This document shows positions 15,496 through 23,283 of a stretch of 64,000 nt of DNA, one piece after another; position 1 is the first letter of the stretch, and each line of letters begins with the position of its first letter. The notes under the pieces were generated by a model. It saw nothing but the letters and a program-made list of their open reading frames with translations, was not told the DNA's origin and did no database searches. The DNA is taken from positions 1-64,000 of the forward strand of contig CAYQDM010000008.1 in NCBI GenBank assembly GCA_964416305.1, read 5' to 3'. The translations under genes were made by a program, and so were the position numbers. This stretch comes from Acidaminobacter sp964416305. Lineage in GTDB: Bacteria > Bacillota > Clostridia > Peptostreptococcales > Acidaminobacteraceae.

Positions 15496-15768
15496 TTACT
15501 CTTCAAGTGCTGTTTTGATTCCGTGCTCTGCGAGGGCGCTGCTCAGAATGGCCATTGCTTCCCGTACATTCGGCGTTCTGCCCTGATGAAGAAGTTTGCC
15601 CTCCAGTGCCATTGCCGGCATCATTTCAACTCCGGCCGCCTTAATGAGCCGGATATCACCTACGATTTCAACATCCAGCGAGACTTTTAATTGTCGTATG
15701 GCCTCATCCACGATGGGCGCAATTTTCGAGTACCCTCAGCACACTTGATCATAAATAATCAATTTCAT
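15496..15768 (-). CDS. Thioredoxin-fold selenoprotein with Cys-Sec pair (in-frame UGA)
   Basis: A 90-residue small thioredoxin-like protein if the TGA at 15738-15736 is read as selenocysteine. The active site becomes C10-U11 in IIYDQVCUGYSKIAP, at the position where Thioredoxin_3-type proteins have CxxC. Beyond the UGA the frame stays open for 79 codons and matches the fold of the neighbouring gene (VGDIRLIKAAGVEMMPAMALEG, with the cis-Pro segment). ATG 15768 has AGGAG 8 nt upstream; the ATG two codons earlier is too close to that site. It is downstream of a CxxC paralogue on the same strand. Function is unknown; thiol/selenol redox chemistry is likely. The call rests on reading-frame continuity, the Cys-Sec context and a plausible SECIS hairpin. 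Confidence 0.8.
15701..15735 (-). promoter_or_regulatory. Candidate bacterial SECIS element
   Basis: On the minus strand, after the UGA (15738-15736), GCC-C-ATC pairs with GAT-GA-GGC (15718-15701) with a small internal mismatch and the loop GTG about 25 nt after the UGA. Weaker than the 529-564 element. Confidence 0.4.
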
Positions 15769-15799
15769 GGGCATGACTCCTTTCAAAGTTCTCGGTGGC

Positions 15800-16045
15800 T
15801 TATTTCTTTGCCTGAAGCAAAAGGGCTTCGAGGCTGCTGCGCCCCGGAACCGCGTTCGCGGCGTAAACAACGGTGCCATCAATGCTCATGGCTGGTGTGG
15901 TCATGACGCCAGCCTTGTAAATCTCCATCAGGGATTCCACCTTTTCAACCTCGGCGTGGAGATTGTGTTCAGCCAATATCTCGAGGACCATTGCGTACAT
16001 TTTTTCACATTTATCACAGCCGTGGCCGTAAATCTTTATGTTCAA
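15800..16045 (-). CDS. Small thioredoxin-family protein (Thioredoxin_3 type)
   Basis: An 81-residue thioredoxin-fold protein with C10-D-K-C13 (KIYGHGCDKCEKMY) and the cis-Pro segment VMTTPAMSIDG. The start is TTG, preceded by GGGAGGG about 10 nt upstream. It lies just upstream of the Cys-Sec selenoprotein on the same strand, 31 bp apart, so the two probably form an operon of related redox proteins. Proteins of this type are often called redox-active disulfide protein 2; no partner enzyme is adjacent. Confidence 0.85.
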   Translation of the reverse strand: MNIKIYGHGCDKCEKMYAMVLEILAEHNLHAEVEKVESLMEIYKAGVMTTPAMSIDGTVVYAANAVPGRSSLEALLLQAKK

Positions 16046-16145
16046 AATACATCCCTCCCAGATGACGCGCTTTCATGTTTTCTACATTGTACACCCGCAG
16101 AACTTGTAGGGCAAGACCGGGGCTAATGCGCGGCGGGTGGCAGCA

Positions 16146-16155
16146 GACCATCGGC
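16146..16155 (+). repeat. Dispersed 10-mer GACCATCGGC
   Basis: Exact copy in non-coding DNA, 13 bp before the first DnaA box of the cluster at 16168-16370. Confidence 0.85.
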
Positions 16156-16167
16156 ATAACTTCAAGG

Positions 16168-16370
16168 TTTTCCACAGGAATAAGGCCAATGCTGTGAATC
16201 CCTTGTGTAAAATCTGTGTAAAACGGTGGATAACCTGTGGACTATGTGTATAACCGAATCTGTGTTCGCATCGAAATTTGTCGAAAAAACACCCGAAACA
16301 TTACTTATCCACAGAAACTGTGGATGAACTGTGTAAAAGTTCAGTTTTCTTGGGGATGGGGTGTGTAAAA
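16168..16370. promoter_or_regulatory. DnaA-box cluster
   Basis: Seven matches to TTWTNCACA (either strand) lie within about 200 bp: 16168-16176, 16204-16212, 16215-16223, 16245-16253, 16305-16313 (perfect TTATCCACA), 16330-16338 and 16362-16370, plus near matches. The sub-stretch 16225-16258 copies the element at 108-141. No dnaA, dnaN, gidA or rpmH gene is near. Candidate DnaA-titration locus or unusual origin segment; it also lies upstream of the btu riboswitch. Confidence 0.6.
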
Positions 16371-16544
16371 GCCCGCTGAAGGTGGGGAAAACCAAAACCA
16401 CTCATCCAGAGGGTAAACTGTGGATTTGTTGGTGATTCTAAAAAGGATTCATTTAAGCTGATCGTCATTAAAACGGAACTTATGCAAGCAGGGTTGCATT
16501 TTTTCCTGTGATCGGGTATGATAGGTCTGAAATTAACATAAATC

Positions 16545-16665
16545 CTTGGTGTCTACGGACTTAATTGGGAAGCCGGTTTGAAGCCGGCACAGTCCCGCTA
16601 CTGTGAGCGCAAGCAATTGGAAACGCGCGAGTCAGGAACCAGCCGAAGGATTTCTGGTACATCAA
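16545..16665 (+). promoter_or_regulatory. Cobalamin riboswitch
   Basis: The core is unmistakable: GGGAAGCCGGT, GAAGCCGGCACAGTCCCGC, TACTGTGAGCG, and GAGTCAGGAACCAGCC, in the right order for the AdoCbl-class aptamer. The expression platform probably extends to about 16765: GAGGATGAGG (about 16671-16680) can pair with CCTCACC (16741-16747) just before the GGGAGG ribosome site of the downstream gene. B12 would lower expression of the btuFCD operon. Confidence 0.93.
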
Positions 16666-16769
16666 CTCACGAGGATGAGGTTGACCGGCTACATAGGCGA
16701 ACTCTATATATTAAAGAGTTTCCAGCTTATCCGTATCGGTCCTCACCTAAAAAAGGGAGGATTTTTTTA

Positions 16770-17729
16770 ATGTTCAAAAAGAAGTTTTGGTCACTGCTTT
16801 TAATGCTCACGTTGGTTTTAACACTGGCGGCCTGTCAGTCCCCTGCCCCAGAGACACCTGCCGAAACCCCGGCTGAAACGCCTGCAGAGGCACCGGCTGA
16901 AGCAGCTGCAACTGCATATCCCCTCACGGTGACGGATGCCTCAGGTAAAACAGTCGTCATAGATCAGGAGCCTATGAAGGTCGTCTCATTGTCGCCGGCT
17001 GCGACTGAAATTGTATATGCTGTAGGCGCGGGTGAAAAATTGGTCGGTCGTACCGATTACTGCAAATATCCTGCTGAGGTAGCAGATGTCCTCTCAGTAG
17101 GCACTATCACGGAACCTAACATTGAAACCATAGCTTCTGTGGAACCGGACTTGATTCTCGTTTCCAACATGTTTAACGATGATGTCCGCACCAAGCTTGA
17201 ATCACTGGGTTACAAGGTTCTCGACCTTTCCTCCCATGATACTTTTGAGGGCGTCTACAACGCCATTTCACAGACCGGCAGTGTCCTCAACAAACAGGAT
17301 CAGGCAAATGTCATTGTCGAAGACATGAAGGCAACCGTTGCTCAGGTCGAAGAAAAAGTAGCCGGTGTCGAGCCAAAGACCGTTTACTATGTTGTGGGCT
17401 ATGGTGAGAGCGGCGATTACACTGCAGGCGCAGGCACTTTTATTGATCAAATGCTGACCATGGCAGGCGGAGCAAATGTCGCCAACGACACGGAAGGCTG
17501 GAAATACAGTATTGAGAAACTGGTGGAGAAAGATCCGGAGTTCGTGATCTGCTCACTGTACAATGACGACAAAGCAGGCATTGAAGCCACGAATGGCTAC
17601 AAAGAGCTGACGGCGGTCAAAGAAGGCCGTCTTGTAGAAGTCGACAACAATCTCATCGATCTTCAGGGCCCCAGACTTGCCCAGGGACTGCTTGAACTCG
17701 CGAAAATAATGCATCCGGAGTTGTTCTAA
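16770..17729 (+). CDS. btuF: Cobalamin ABC transporter substrate-binding lipoprotein
   Basis: A 319-residue periplasmic-binding-family lipoprotein. A signal peptide with lipobox LAAC (residues about 2-20) is followed by a Pro/Ala/Glu repeat linker (ETPAETPAETPAEAPAEA). The BtuF/FecB-type domain begins at TVTDASGKTVVIDQEPMKVVSLSPAATEI. It captures cobalamin or a corrinoid outside the membrane for BtuCD. The cobalamin riboswitch directly upstream fixes the substrate class. GGGAGG precedes ATG 16770. First gene of a three-gene operon. Confidence 0.92.
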   Translation: MFKKKFWSLLLMLTLVLTLAACQSPAPETPAETPAETPAEAPAEAAATAYPLTVTDASGKTVVIDQEPMKVVSLSPAATEIVYAVGAGEKLVGRTDYCKYPAEVADVLSVGTITEPNIETIASVEPDLILVSNMFNDDVRTKLESLGYKVLDLSSHDTFEGVYNAISQTGSVLNKQDQANVIVEDMKATVAQVEEKVAGVEPKTVYYVVGYGESGDYTAGAGTFIDQMLTMAGGANVANDTEGWKYSIEKLVEKDPEFVICSLYNDDKAGIEATNGYKELTAVKEGRLVEVDNNLIDLQGPRLAQGLLELAKIMHPELF

Positions 17730-17775
17730 TTCCAGACGGATGTTGCCCGTTACAAAAAAAGGATGTGTGGCACGC

Positions 17776-18828
17776 ATGAAAAAGCGAAATAAAAAGCTGA
17801 TTCAAGGCCTTGTGGCGCTTGCTGCAGGACTCGTGCTCGCCGTTGTCGCCGCAAGCGCAATTGGCTCTGCAGATATTTCATTCATGGATAGCGCCAGGAT
17901 TCTGTTATCCAGAATTCCGCTGACAGACACCATAATTCAAATGGATGAAATAAAACCCACACACGAGGCGATTCTATTGAAGATCCGCCTGCCACGCATC
18001 TTTCTTGCCGCTTTGGTTGGCAGCGCCCTATCTGTATCCGGGGTAGCCTATCAGGGCATTTTCAAAAATCCAATGGCAGACCCCTTCGTCCTTGGGATCT
18101 CCTCCGGCGCGGCTTTAGGCGCCACCATGGTCATTGTGACAGGCTTCAATGTTGGCGTCGCGGGGCTCAGCTCTGTTTCGGTGGGCGCGTTTACAGGCGC
18201 GATTCTGGCTGCTTACATAGTTTACAATGTCGGCAGAGTAGGAAACAGGACGCCGGTGGTGACACTGCTGCTTGCGGGGATCGCGGTCAACTATCTGCTT
18301 TCGTCTATGATTTCTCTGATTATGTCGCTCAACCGCGACGAAATGGAACACATTATATTCTGGACTATGGGGAGCTTCGCAACGGCAAACTGGATGCAGA
18401 TCCTGGTGGCTTCGGTGCCAATCACCATCGGCACAGGGTACCTGCTGATGTATTCCAGGGACCTGAATGCCCTTGCCATAGGCGAGGAAAGCGCGAAGGG
18501 TGTCGGTGTAGACACTGAGAAAGTGAAGAAGAGTATTTTGGTGGTGGCCTCCATCGTCACAGCGGCGGCGGTTTCGGTTAGCGGTATCATAGGTTTCGTG
18601 GGGCTTGTCATTCCCCATGTGGTTCGGATTATTTCGGGCCCGGATCACAGAACTCTGCTGCCGTTTTCGATCCTCGGGGGAGCGACGTTTTTGGTGATCT
18701 CGGACACGCTGGCCAGAACACTGATCATGCCCGGAGAGCTGCCTATTGGCATCATAACGTCGGTCTTTGGCGCGCCGTATTTCCTGTATCTGCTGTACCG
18801 CAATAAAACGCGGTCGAGTGTGAGGTGA
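17776..18828 (+). CDS. btuC: Cobalamin ABC transporter permease
   Basis: A 350-residue FecCD/BtuC-family permease with about ten hydrophobic helices and the conserved segment RLPRIFLAALVGSALSVSGVAYQGIFKNPMADPFVLGISSGAA. GFVGLVIPHVVR near the C-terminus is the loop that meets the ATPase. The start is uncertain between ATG 17776 and GTG 17767; the ribosome site (AAAGG) is weak, suggesting translational coupling to btuF 46 bp upstream. The stop overlaps a short direct repeat (TGTGAGGTGAG twice, about 18819-18840). Confidence 0.92.
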   Translation: MKKRNKKLIQGLVALAAGLVLAVVAASAIGSADISFMDSARILLSRIPLTDTIIQMDEIKPTHEAILLKIRLPRIFLAALVGSALSVSGVAYQGIFKNPMADPFVLGISSGAALGATMVIVTGFNVGVAGLSSVSVGAFTGAILAAYIVYNVGRVGNRTPVVTLLLAGIAVNYLLSSMISLIMSLNRDEMEHIIFWTMGSFATANWMQILVASVPITIGTGYLLMYSRDLNALAIGEESAKGVGVDTEKVKKSILVVASIVTAAAVSVSGIIGFVGLVIPHVVRIISGPDHRTLLPFSILGGATFLVISDTLARTLIMPGELPIGIITSVFGAPYFLYLLYRNKTRSSVR

Positions 18829-18844
18829 GTGTGAGGTGAGTGTA

Positions 18845-19621
18845 ATGGAATTTCCAATTCTCGTTGAAGGTCTTCACTTCGCGTATTCCAAAACGCCTGT
18901 ACTGAACGGTGTGGACATGCGCATTCGAAAGGGTTCTTTCACGACCATTGTCGGACCAAACGGCTCCGGGAAGTCGACGTTTGTCAAAAACCTGACCCGG
19001 ATGGTGCATGCGGGCAAAGGCGTGGTAACGGTGAACGGCCGGGACCTGGCCTCCTACTCCCACAAAGAGCTCAGCAAAGTCATTGCTTCGGTGCCCCAGG
19101 TCACTGCGACGGAATTTGACTTTTCTTCCCACGAGGTGGTCATGATGGGCCGTTATCCGCATCTGAGACGCTTTCAGCCTGAATCGGACCGGGATCACAA
19201 AATTGTTGAGGAAGCCATGAGGGCAACGGGTGTCTGGGAAATGCGGGATTTTCCCATCAACAGCCTCAGCGGCGGCGAACAGCAGCGCGTGATCATTGCC
19301 CGGGCCATTGCTCAGGAGCCGGAGATTCTGGTGCTGGACGAGCCTATAGCCCATCTTGATCTGCATCATCAGATCGAACTGATGCGGCTTACACGCAAAC
19401 TGACCAAGGAGCGCGGCATCACCGTGGTAGCTATTCTCCACGATCTCAATTTTGCCATAGAGTTCAGCGACTATGTCTTCATGATGAAGGATGGCCGCGT
19501 TTATAAAGAGGGACCGCCCTCCAATGTTATTAAAGAGGAATACATCAAGGATGTCTATGCCGTGGATGTGACGCTGATCGTCAATCCGGTGACGGGAAAT
19601 CCTCATGTGATTCCCAGGTGA
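18845..19621 (+). CDS. btuD: Cobalamin ABC transporter ATP-binding protein
   Basis: A 258-residue ABC ATPase: Walker A GPNGSGKST, signature LSGGEQQRV, Walker B ILVLDEPIAHLD, and the switch His in ILHDLNFA. It energises the BtuC permease. ATG 18845 is chosen because GAGGTGA lies just upstream, inside the second copy of a tandem TGTGAGGTGAG repeat. Last gene of the riboswitch-controlled operon. Confidence 0.94.
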   Translation: MEFPILVEGLHFAYSKTPVLNGVDMRIRKGSFTTIVGPNGSGKSTFVKNLTRMVHAGKGVVTVNGRDLASYSHKELSKVIASVPQVTATEFDFSSHEVVMMGRYPHLRRFQPESDRDHKIVEEAMRATGVWEMRDFPINSLSGGEQQRVIIARAIAQEPEILVLDEPIAHLDLHHQIELMRLTRKLTKERGITVVAILHDLNFAIEFSDYVFMMKDGRVYKEGPPSNVIKEEYIKDVYAVDVTLIVNPVTGNPHVIPR

Positions 19622-19631
19622 AGAAAAAAAT

Positions 19632-19686
19632 AAGAACGTCTGCCGATGGCTGTGGATCCATCACCATCGGCAGGCGTTCTTTGTTT
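19632..19686. terminator. Terminator built from inverted copies of the 8-mer core GCCGATGG
   Basis: AAGAACG-T-CTGCCGATGG (19632-19649) pairs with CCATCGGCAG-G-CGTTCTT (19664-19682), followed by T-rich DNA. The stem is made from two opposed copies of GCCGATGG/CCATCGGC, the core of the dispersed 10-mer. It separates btuD from the convergent pepF. Confidence 0.88.
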
Positions 19687-19696
19687 GTTCAGTTCA

Positions 19697-21487
19697 CTAT
19701 ATCGATTTCTGTTCCGCCAAAGTCTTGAACCGCTGGATATCGCCCAAAATAACATCCAGAGACTTCAGCCAGAAAGCTTTTGTAGACACATCAATGCCCA
19801 CAGAGGCGCAAACCGACTCCACAGAAGCCTTGCCGGATTCAGACAGGAGCTGATCATACCTAGGCAGGAAGGATGCCCCTTCTTCTCTGTAGAGTTGATA
19901 CAGGCCCTTGGCGAACAACAGACCAAAAGCATAAGGGAAGTTGTAGAAATTCACCGAAGCGCTGTAGTAGTGGCCTTTGACCAGCCACATGTAAGGATGA
20001 CGGACCTCCGGATCCAGAGCATCGCCATAGGCAGCTTCCTGGGCCTTCAGCATTTCTTCCTTCAGCTCATTCACCGACAACGCGTGATCCGTTCTGAGCT
20101 CGAAGAGGCGGGATTCAAAGAGGTAACGGGAGTAGATGTCGACTATAGCCTGTCCTGCATCTTGAAGGCTGCTTTCCAGAACCGTCATGGCCTCGGCGTC
20201 AGACAGCGTCGCCAGCGCCGCGTCGGCAATGACCGTCTCGCAGAAGGTCGACGCGGTTTCAGCGAGGGTCATAGGTACTTCAATGTTGAAGAGCTTTTGG
20301 GATTCCAGCCTGTAATCGTGGTAACCGTGGCCGAGCTCGTGGGCGAGGGTCAGGACATCTCCGAGACTGCCCTGAAAGTTTGTCAGGATGCGGCACTGGC
20401 GAACCGGATAAAGGCTCGAACAAAATGCGCCGCCAACTTTGCCTGCTCTCGGCTCGACATCGATCCACCGTTCGTCTCTGGCGTGGGCCGCAAAGGCGCC
20501 CAGCTCCGGATTATACGTGCTGAAATGACGAATGACAAAGTCCATGGCCGCTTCATAGGTATAGGCTTCGGACAATGTCCCGACGGGTGCGAAGAGGTTA
20601 TGGAATTTAAGGCCGTTTTGGTCCCCCAGCAAGTTTGCTTTTGTCTTGTAATAGCCTCTTAGCTGCGGCAGTTTTTCTTCGATGGCACTGATCAGCGCAT
20701 CCAGAGTCTTTCTGGACATTCTGGCTTCTTTTAATGTCGCTGCGAGAGGTGAGTCGTACCGGCGCTGCTCTGTCAGTGTCAGAACCTCACCTTTGATTGA
20801 ATTCAGCGAGGCGGCAATGCTGTCTTCAATTTTGGGCAGCGCTGCGAGCTCTGCCAAATAAGCCTGGCGCCGGACTTCTGGATCCGGGTCGTGGGCCATA
20901 GCCCTAACAGCAGACAGCGGCATCTCGGTCATTTCGCCTTGAGCGTCAGGGACGGTGGCCATCAGCGTTGAAGTCAGTTTTGCATGCAGAGTCTCCCAGG
21001 CATCTGATCCCGTTATGCGAAGTTTGGCGATCAGAATTTCTTCCTCGTCACTGAGAAGATGGTGGGCGGCTTCCGCCCGCTCCTCCAAGGCGAACTCAAG
21101 GTCTTTGAGATAGTCGGAGCCAGAGTTCTGAAGCCATTGAACCAAATCTTCAATCCTTCCGACAGCCCGTTTTAATCTGACTTCGAACACGGTTAGTTCT
21201 GCCTGCAGCTTGCGGAGTTTTTCCTCCAGCGCCAGTGCAGGTTCGCAGGACGTATCCGCGGACAGGGTGAGGGAAGCAAAAGCGGAAAGCTTCCAAAGCT
21301 TTAAATAGAGCGCTTCTGAAGCTCTCAGCAGTGTTTCGAGGTTCGCAGGTTCCGGGGTGCCATCTATAAGGGTCTGGCTTTCCTGGATGAGCGTTTGGGC
21401 CTCTGTCAGGCATGCCTGATAATCAGTTTGAAGGTTTGGGTCGTCAAAGCTGAGGTAAAGCGCGTCGAGACTCCAGTTATGAGACAT
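19697..21487 (-). CDS. pepF: Oligoendopeptidase F (M3 family)
   Basis: A 596-residue zinc metallopeptidase. HELGHGYHDY gives the HExxH catalytic zinc site, and the downstream E (AETASTFCETVI) the third ligand. The long helical N-terminal region is typical of M3B oligoendopeptidase F, which cuts 7- to 17-residue peptides in the cytoplasm. In an amino-acid fermenter it would help recycle imported peptides. The ATG is preceded by GGAGG. Transcribed alone; convergent to btuD. Confidence 0.93.
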   Translation of the reverse strand: MSHNWSLDALYLSFDDPNLQTDYQACLTEAQTLIQESQTLIDGTPEPANLETLLRASEALYLKLWKLSAFASLTLSADTSCEPALALEEKLRKLQAELTVFEVRLKRAVGRIEDLVQWLQNSGSDYLKDLEFALEERAEAAHHLLSDEEEILIAKLRITGSDAWETLHAKLTSTLMATVPDAQGEMTEMPLSAVRAMAHDPDPEVRRQAYLAELAALPKIEDSIAASLNSIKGEVLTLTEQRRYDSPLAATLKEARMSRKTLDALISAIEEKLPQLRGYYKTKANLLGDQNGLKFHNLFAPVGTLSEAYTYEAAMDFVIRHFSTYNPELGAFAAHARDERWIDVEPRAGKVGGAFCSSLYPVRQCRILTNFQGSLGDVLTLAHELGHGYHDYRLESQKLFNIEVPMTLAETASTFCETVIADAALATLSDAEAMTVLESSLQDAGQAIVDIYSRYLFESRLFELRTDHALSVNELKEEMLKAQEAAYGDALDPEVRHPYMWLVKGHYYSASVNFYNFPYAFGLLFAKGLYQLYREEGASFLPRYDQLLSESGKASVESVCASVGIDVSTKAFWLKSLDVILGDIQRFKTLAEQKSI

Positions 21488-21603
21488 TTTAATTACCTCC
21501 GTTCGGGTGTTCTAAGCGGTGTTATAAATCATACGAAAAAATTTATATGGATATTTTACAGCGTACCACAACCGGAGAAAAAATTAAATGGGCAGATGAT
21601 CTA

Positions 21604-21636
21604 GAAAGGGGGATGTCGCACTGACATCCCCCTTTC
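21604..21636. terminator. Terminator of the solute-binding-protein operon
   Basis: GAAAGGGGGATGTC pairs perfectly with GACATCCCCCTTTC over 14 bp, just beyond the end of the minus-strand lipoprotein gene. Confidence 0.85.
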
Positions 21637-21645
21637 CTCACGCCA

Positions 21646-23283
21646 TCATCTCTTTTGATTCAAAATTGCCTCGAGTTCCTCTGCTCCGGCATCCTGAAGC
21701 TGACGCATTAATTTCGATTCGAATTGGTCCGTGGAGATTTCACCAATGATATAGGCGTCTATGGTTTCAAACAAGATCGCATCCAATCGCGTAATGAGTT
21801 CGCTGACCCGGATGGCCTCTTTCATGGTCAGGGGCGGAGGCAAAGGCGACGTCTGTCCCATGCCGCTCTGAACGATTCGATCCATGACTTCCTCCAGCTG
21901 GGGCTGAATCTGGAACTGGAAGGTTTGATCTATATACGGCGTGAAAAAGCCCTGACCGGTGCCGCGCTCAAACTGCATCAGCCTGAAGCTGAAGGGCTCC
22001 TCTTTATAGCGCATGAAATGCTCAGGCTGAATAATCGCGCGGCCATCCTCCAAGGTGTAGTCCGTCCCAAGGGTTCCATAATTGGCAACAGAAGCCCCTT
22101 CCTCAGAATACAGCCAGTCGAGGAGCCGAACGGCAGCCTCGATGTTTTTGGATTTGGCCGAAATCGCGTAATAGTTGTGGAGCCAGTGGATTTCATACTG
22201 AAGGCTGATTCTGGCCTCACCCGCCGTATTTCTGATATTGAGGATAGGTGCGAAGTGATAGTCGGCGTTCAGCTTACTCAAAGGTACGTTGAAGTTTTCC
22301 AGATTAATGGGCAGGTCAAAGAAGAACAACGCTTGGCCTGTACTGAGCTTTTGCTGCCATTCATCGACAGTGGTCAGTGCGTAGTAGGGATCCAGAACAC
22401 CGCTTTCATAGGCTCTATTTAAAAAGGCCAGCACCTCTTTGAAGCTGCTGTGGGCAGGGCCGTACAAAAATTCGCCATCCCCGGAGCGCGGCTCAAAGTA
22501 AAAGGATGTGGACTGGCTGTACCCTGAGCCCAGTGGATAGGAGATGTTGGAAATTAAATTTCGCGTCCCGCTGCGATTGATCCACAGATCTTGGGTAGGA
22601 TGTGCCGCCTTAATCTGAATAAGAAGCTCAAGGAGCTCGTCGTAGGTCTTTGGTCTTGATAAGTCCTGACGGTCCCCAAGATCCAAGGCGGCAAGGATAT
22701 CTGCACGAAGAATTGGCACAGCGGCGGTCGGCAGAGACTTCCAAACGATCATGGGAAAAGCGTAGTAGTCGCCCTGAATCATCAGAGACTTAAGTTCAGG
22801 GCGATCCTCCAAAATCTGACTAATGTGGGGCGCATGTTCAGCGATCAAGTCGTTCAGGGGCGCGAGTCGGCCTGTGGAAACAGACTGAAGCATTTCAGGG
22901 TAAGACAACTCAATTATGTCCGGCAAATTTTCCGATGCTAGTGACAGTTTGAGCTTACTTGGATAATTGCTGCTCGGGACAGCTTCAATTTGAAGATCTA
23001 TGCCCGTGTCTGCCTGAACGCGGGTACGGGTTTCAGGATTAATATTGATAGGCTGAAAAACGGACTCGCGGCGCATGATTCTCAGTTTGACGGGCGCTTC
23101 ATCAGGGGTCTGGGTTGTGGGCTCAAGCTTCTCTGTCTGTTGGCAAGCCGCCAGCGATAAACCGGTTCCCCATAACAGGATCAGCATGATCAGCATTAGG
23201 CCGTTATGGCCTCTTCGAGCCTGGGAGGACCGTGTCACCCGGCTTTTGCATCCCGAACCCTTAAATGCTTTATTCATGTTCAT
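21646..23283 (-). CDS. Extracellular solute-binding lipoprotein
   Basis: A 545-residue ABC-type solute-binding protein (family 1, LplA/YtcQ-like). A long basic N-terminus leads to a hydrophobic segment ending in lipobox LAAC (Cys about 48). Repeated aromatic and acidic features of sugar/oligosaccharide binders follow. Its start overlaps the stop of the AraC sensor gene by 14 bp, so translation is coupled; a second ATG two codons on is also possible. No permease or ATPase is adjacent, which is unusual. It may serve as a sensory partner of the AraC-type receptor, or share permeases encoded elsewhere; both are inference. Confidence 0.85.
   Translation of the reverse strand: MNMNKAFKGSGCKSRVTRSSQARRGHNGLMLIMLILLWGTGLSLAACQQTEKLEPTTQTPDEAPVKLRIMRRESVFQPININPETRTRVQADTGIDLQIEAVPSSNYPSKLKLSLASENLPDIIELSYPEMLQSVSTGRLAPLNDLIAEHAPHISQILEDRPELKSLMIQGDYYAFPMIVWKSLPTAAVPILRADILAALDLGDRQDLSRPKTYDELLELLIQIKAAHPTQDLWINRSGTRNLISNISYPLGSGYSQSTSFYFEPRSGDGEFLYGPAHSSFKEVLAFLNRAYESGVLDPYYALTTVDEWQQKLSTGQALFFFDLPINLENFNVPLSKLNADYHFAPILNIRNTAGEARISLQYEIHWLHNYYAISAKSKNIEAAVRLLDWLYSEEGASVANYGTLGTDYTLEDGRAIIQPEHFMRYKEEPFSFRLMQFERGTGQGFFTPYIDQTFQFQIQPQLEEVMDRIVQSGMGQTSPLPPPLTMKEAIRVSELITRLDAILFETIDAYIIGEISTDQFESKLMRQLQDAGAEELEAILNQKR

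Noticed and set aside
16168..16370. Calling the DnaA-box cluster the chromosomal origin
   Set aside because: No dnaA, dnaN or recF neighbours, no clear A/T-rich unwinding element was verified, and a related cluster lies at the window edge; reported only as a cluster.
19646..20662. A 338-codon plus-strand frame opposite pepF
   Set aside because: It is antisense to a clear M3 peptidase with intact motifs, has no ribosome site and encodes no recognisable product.
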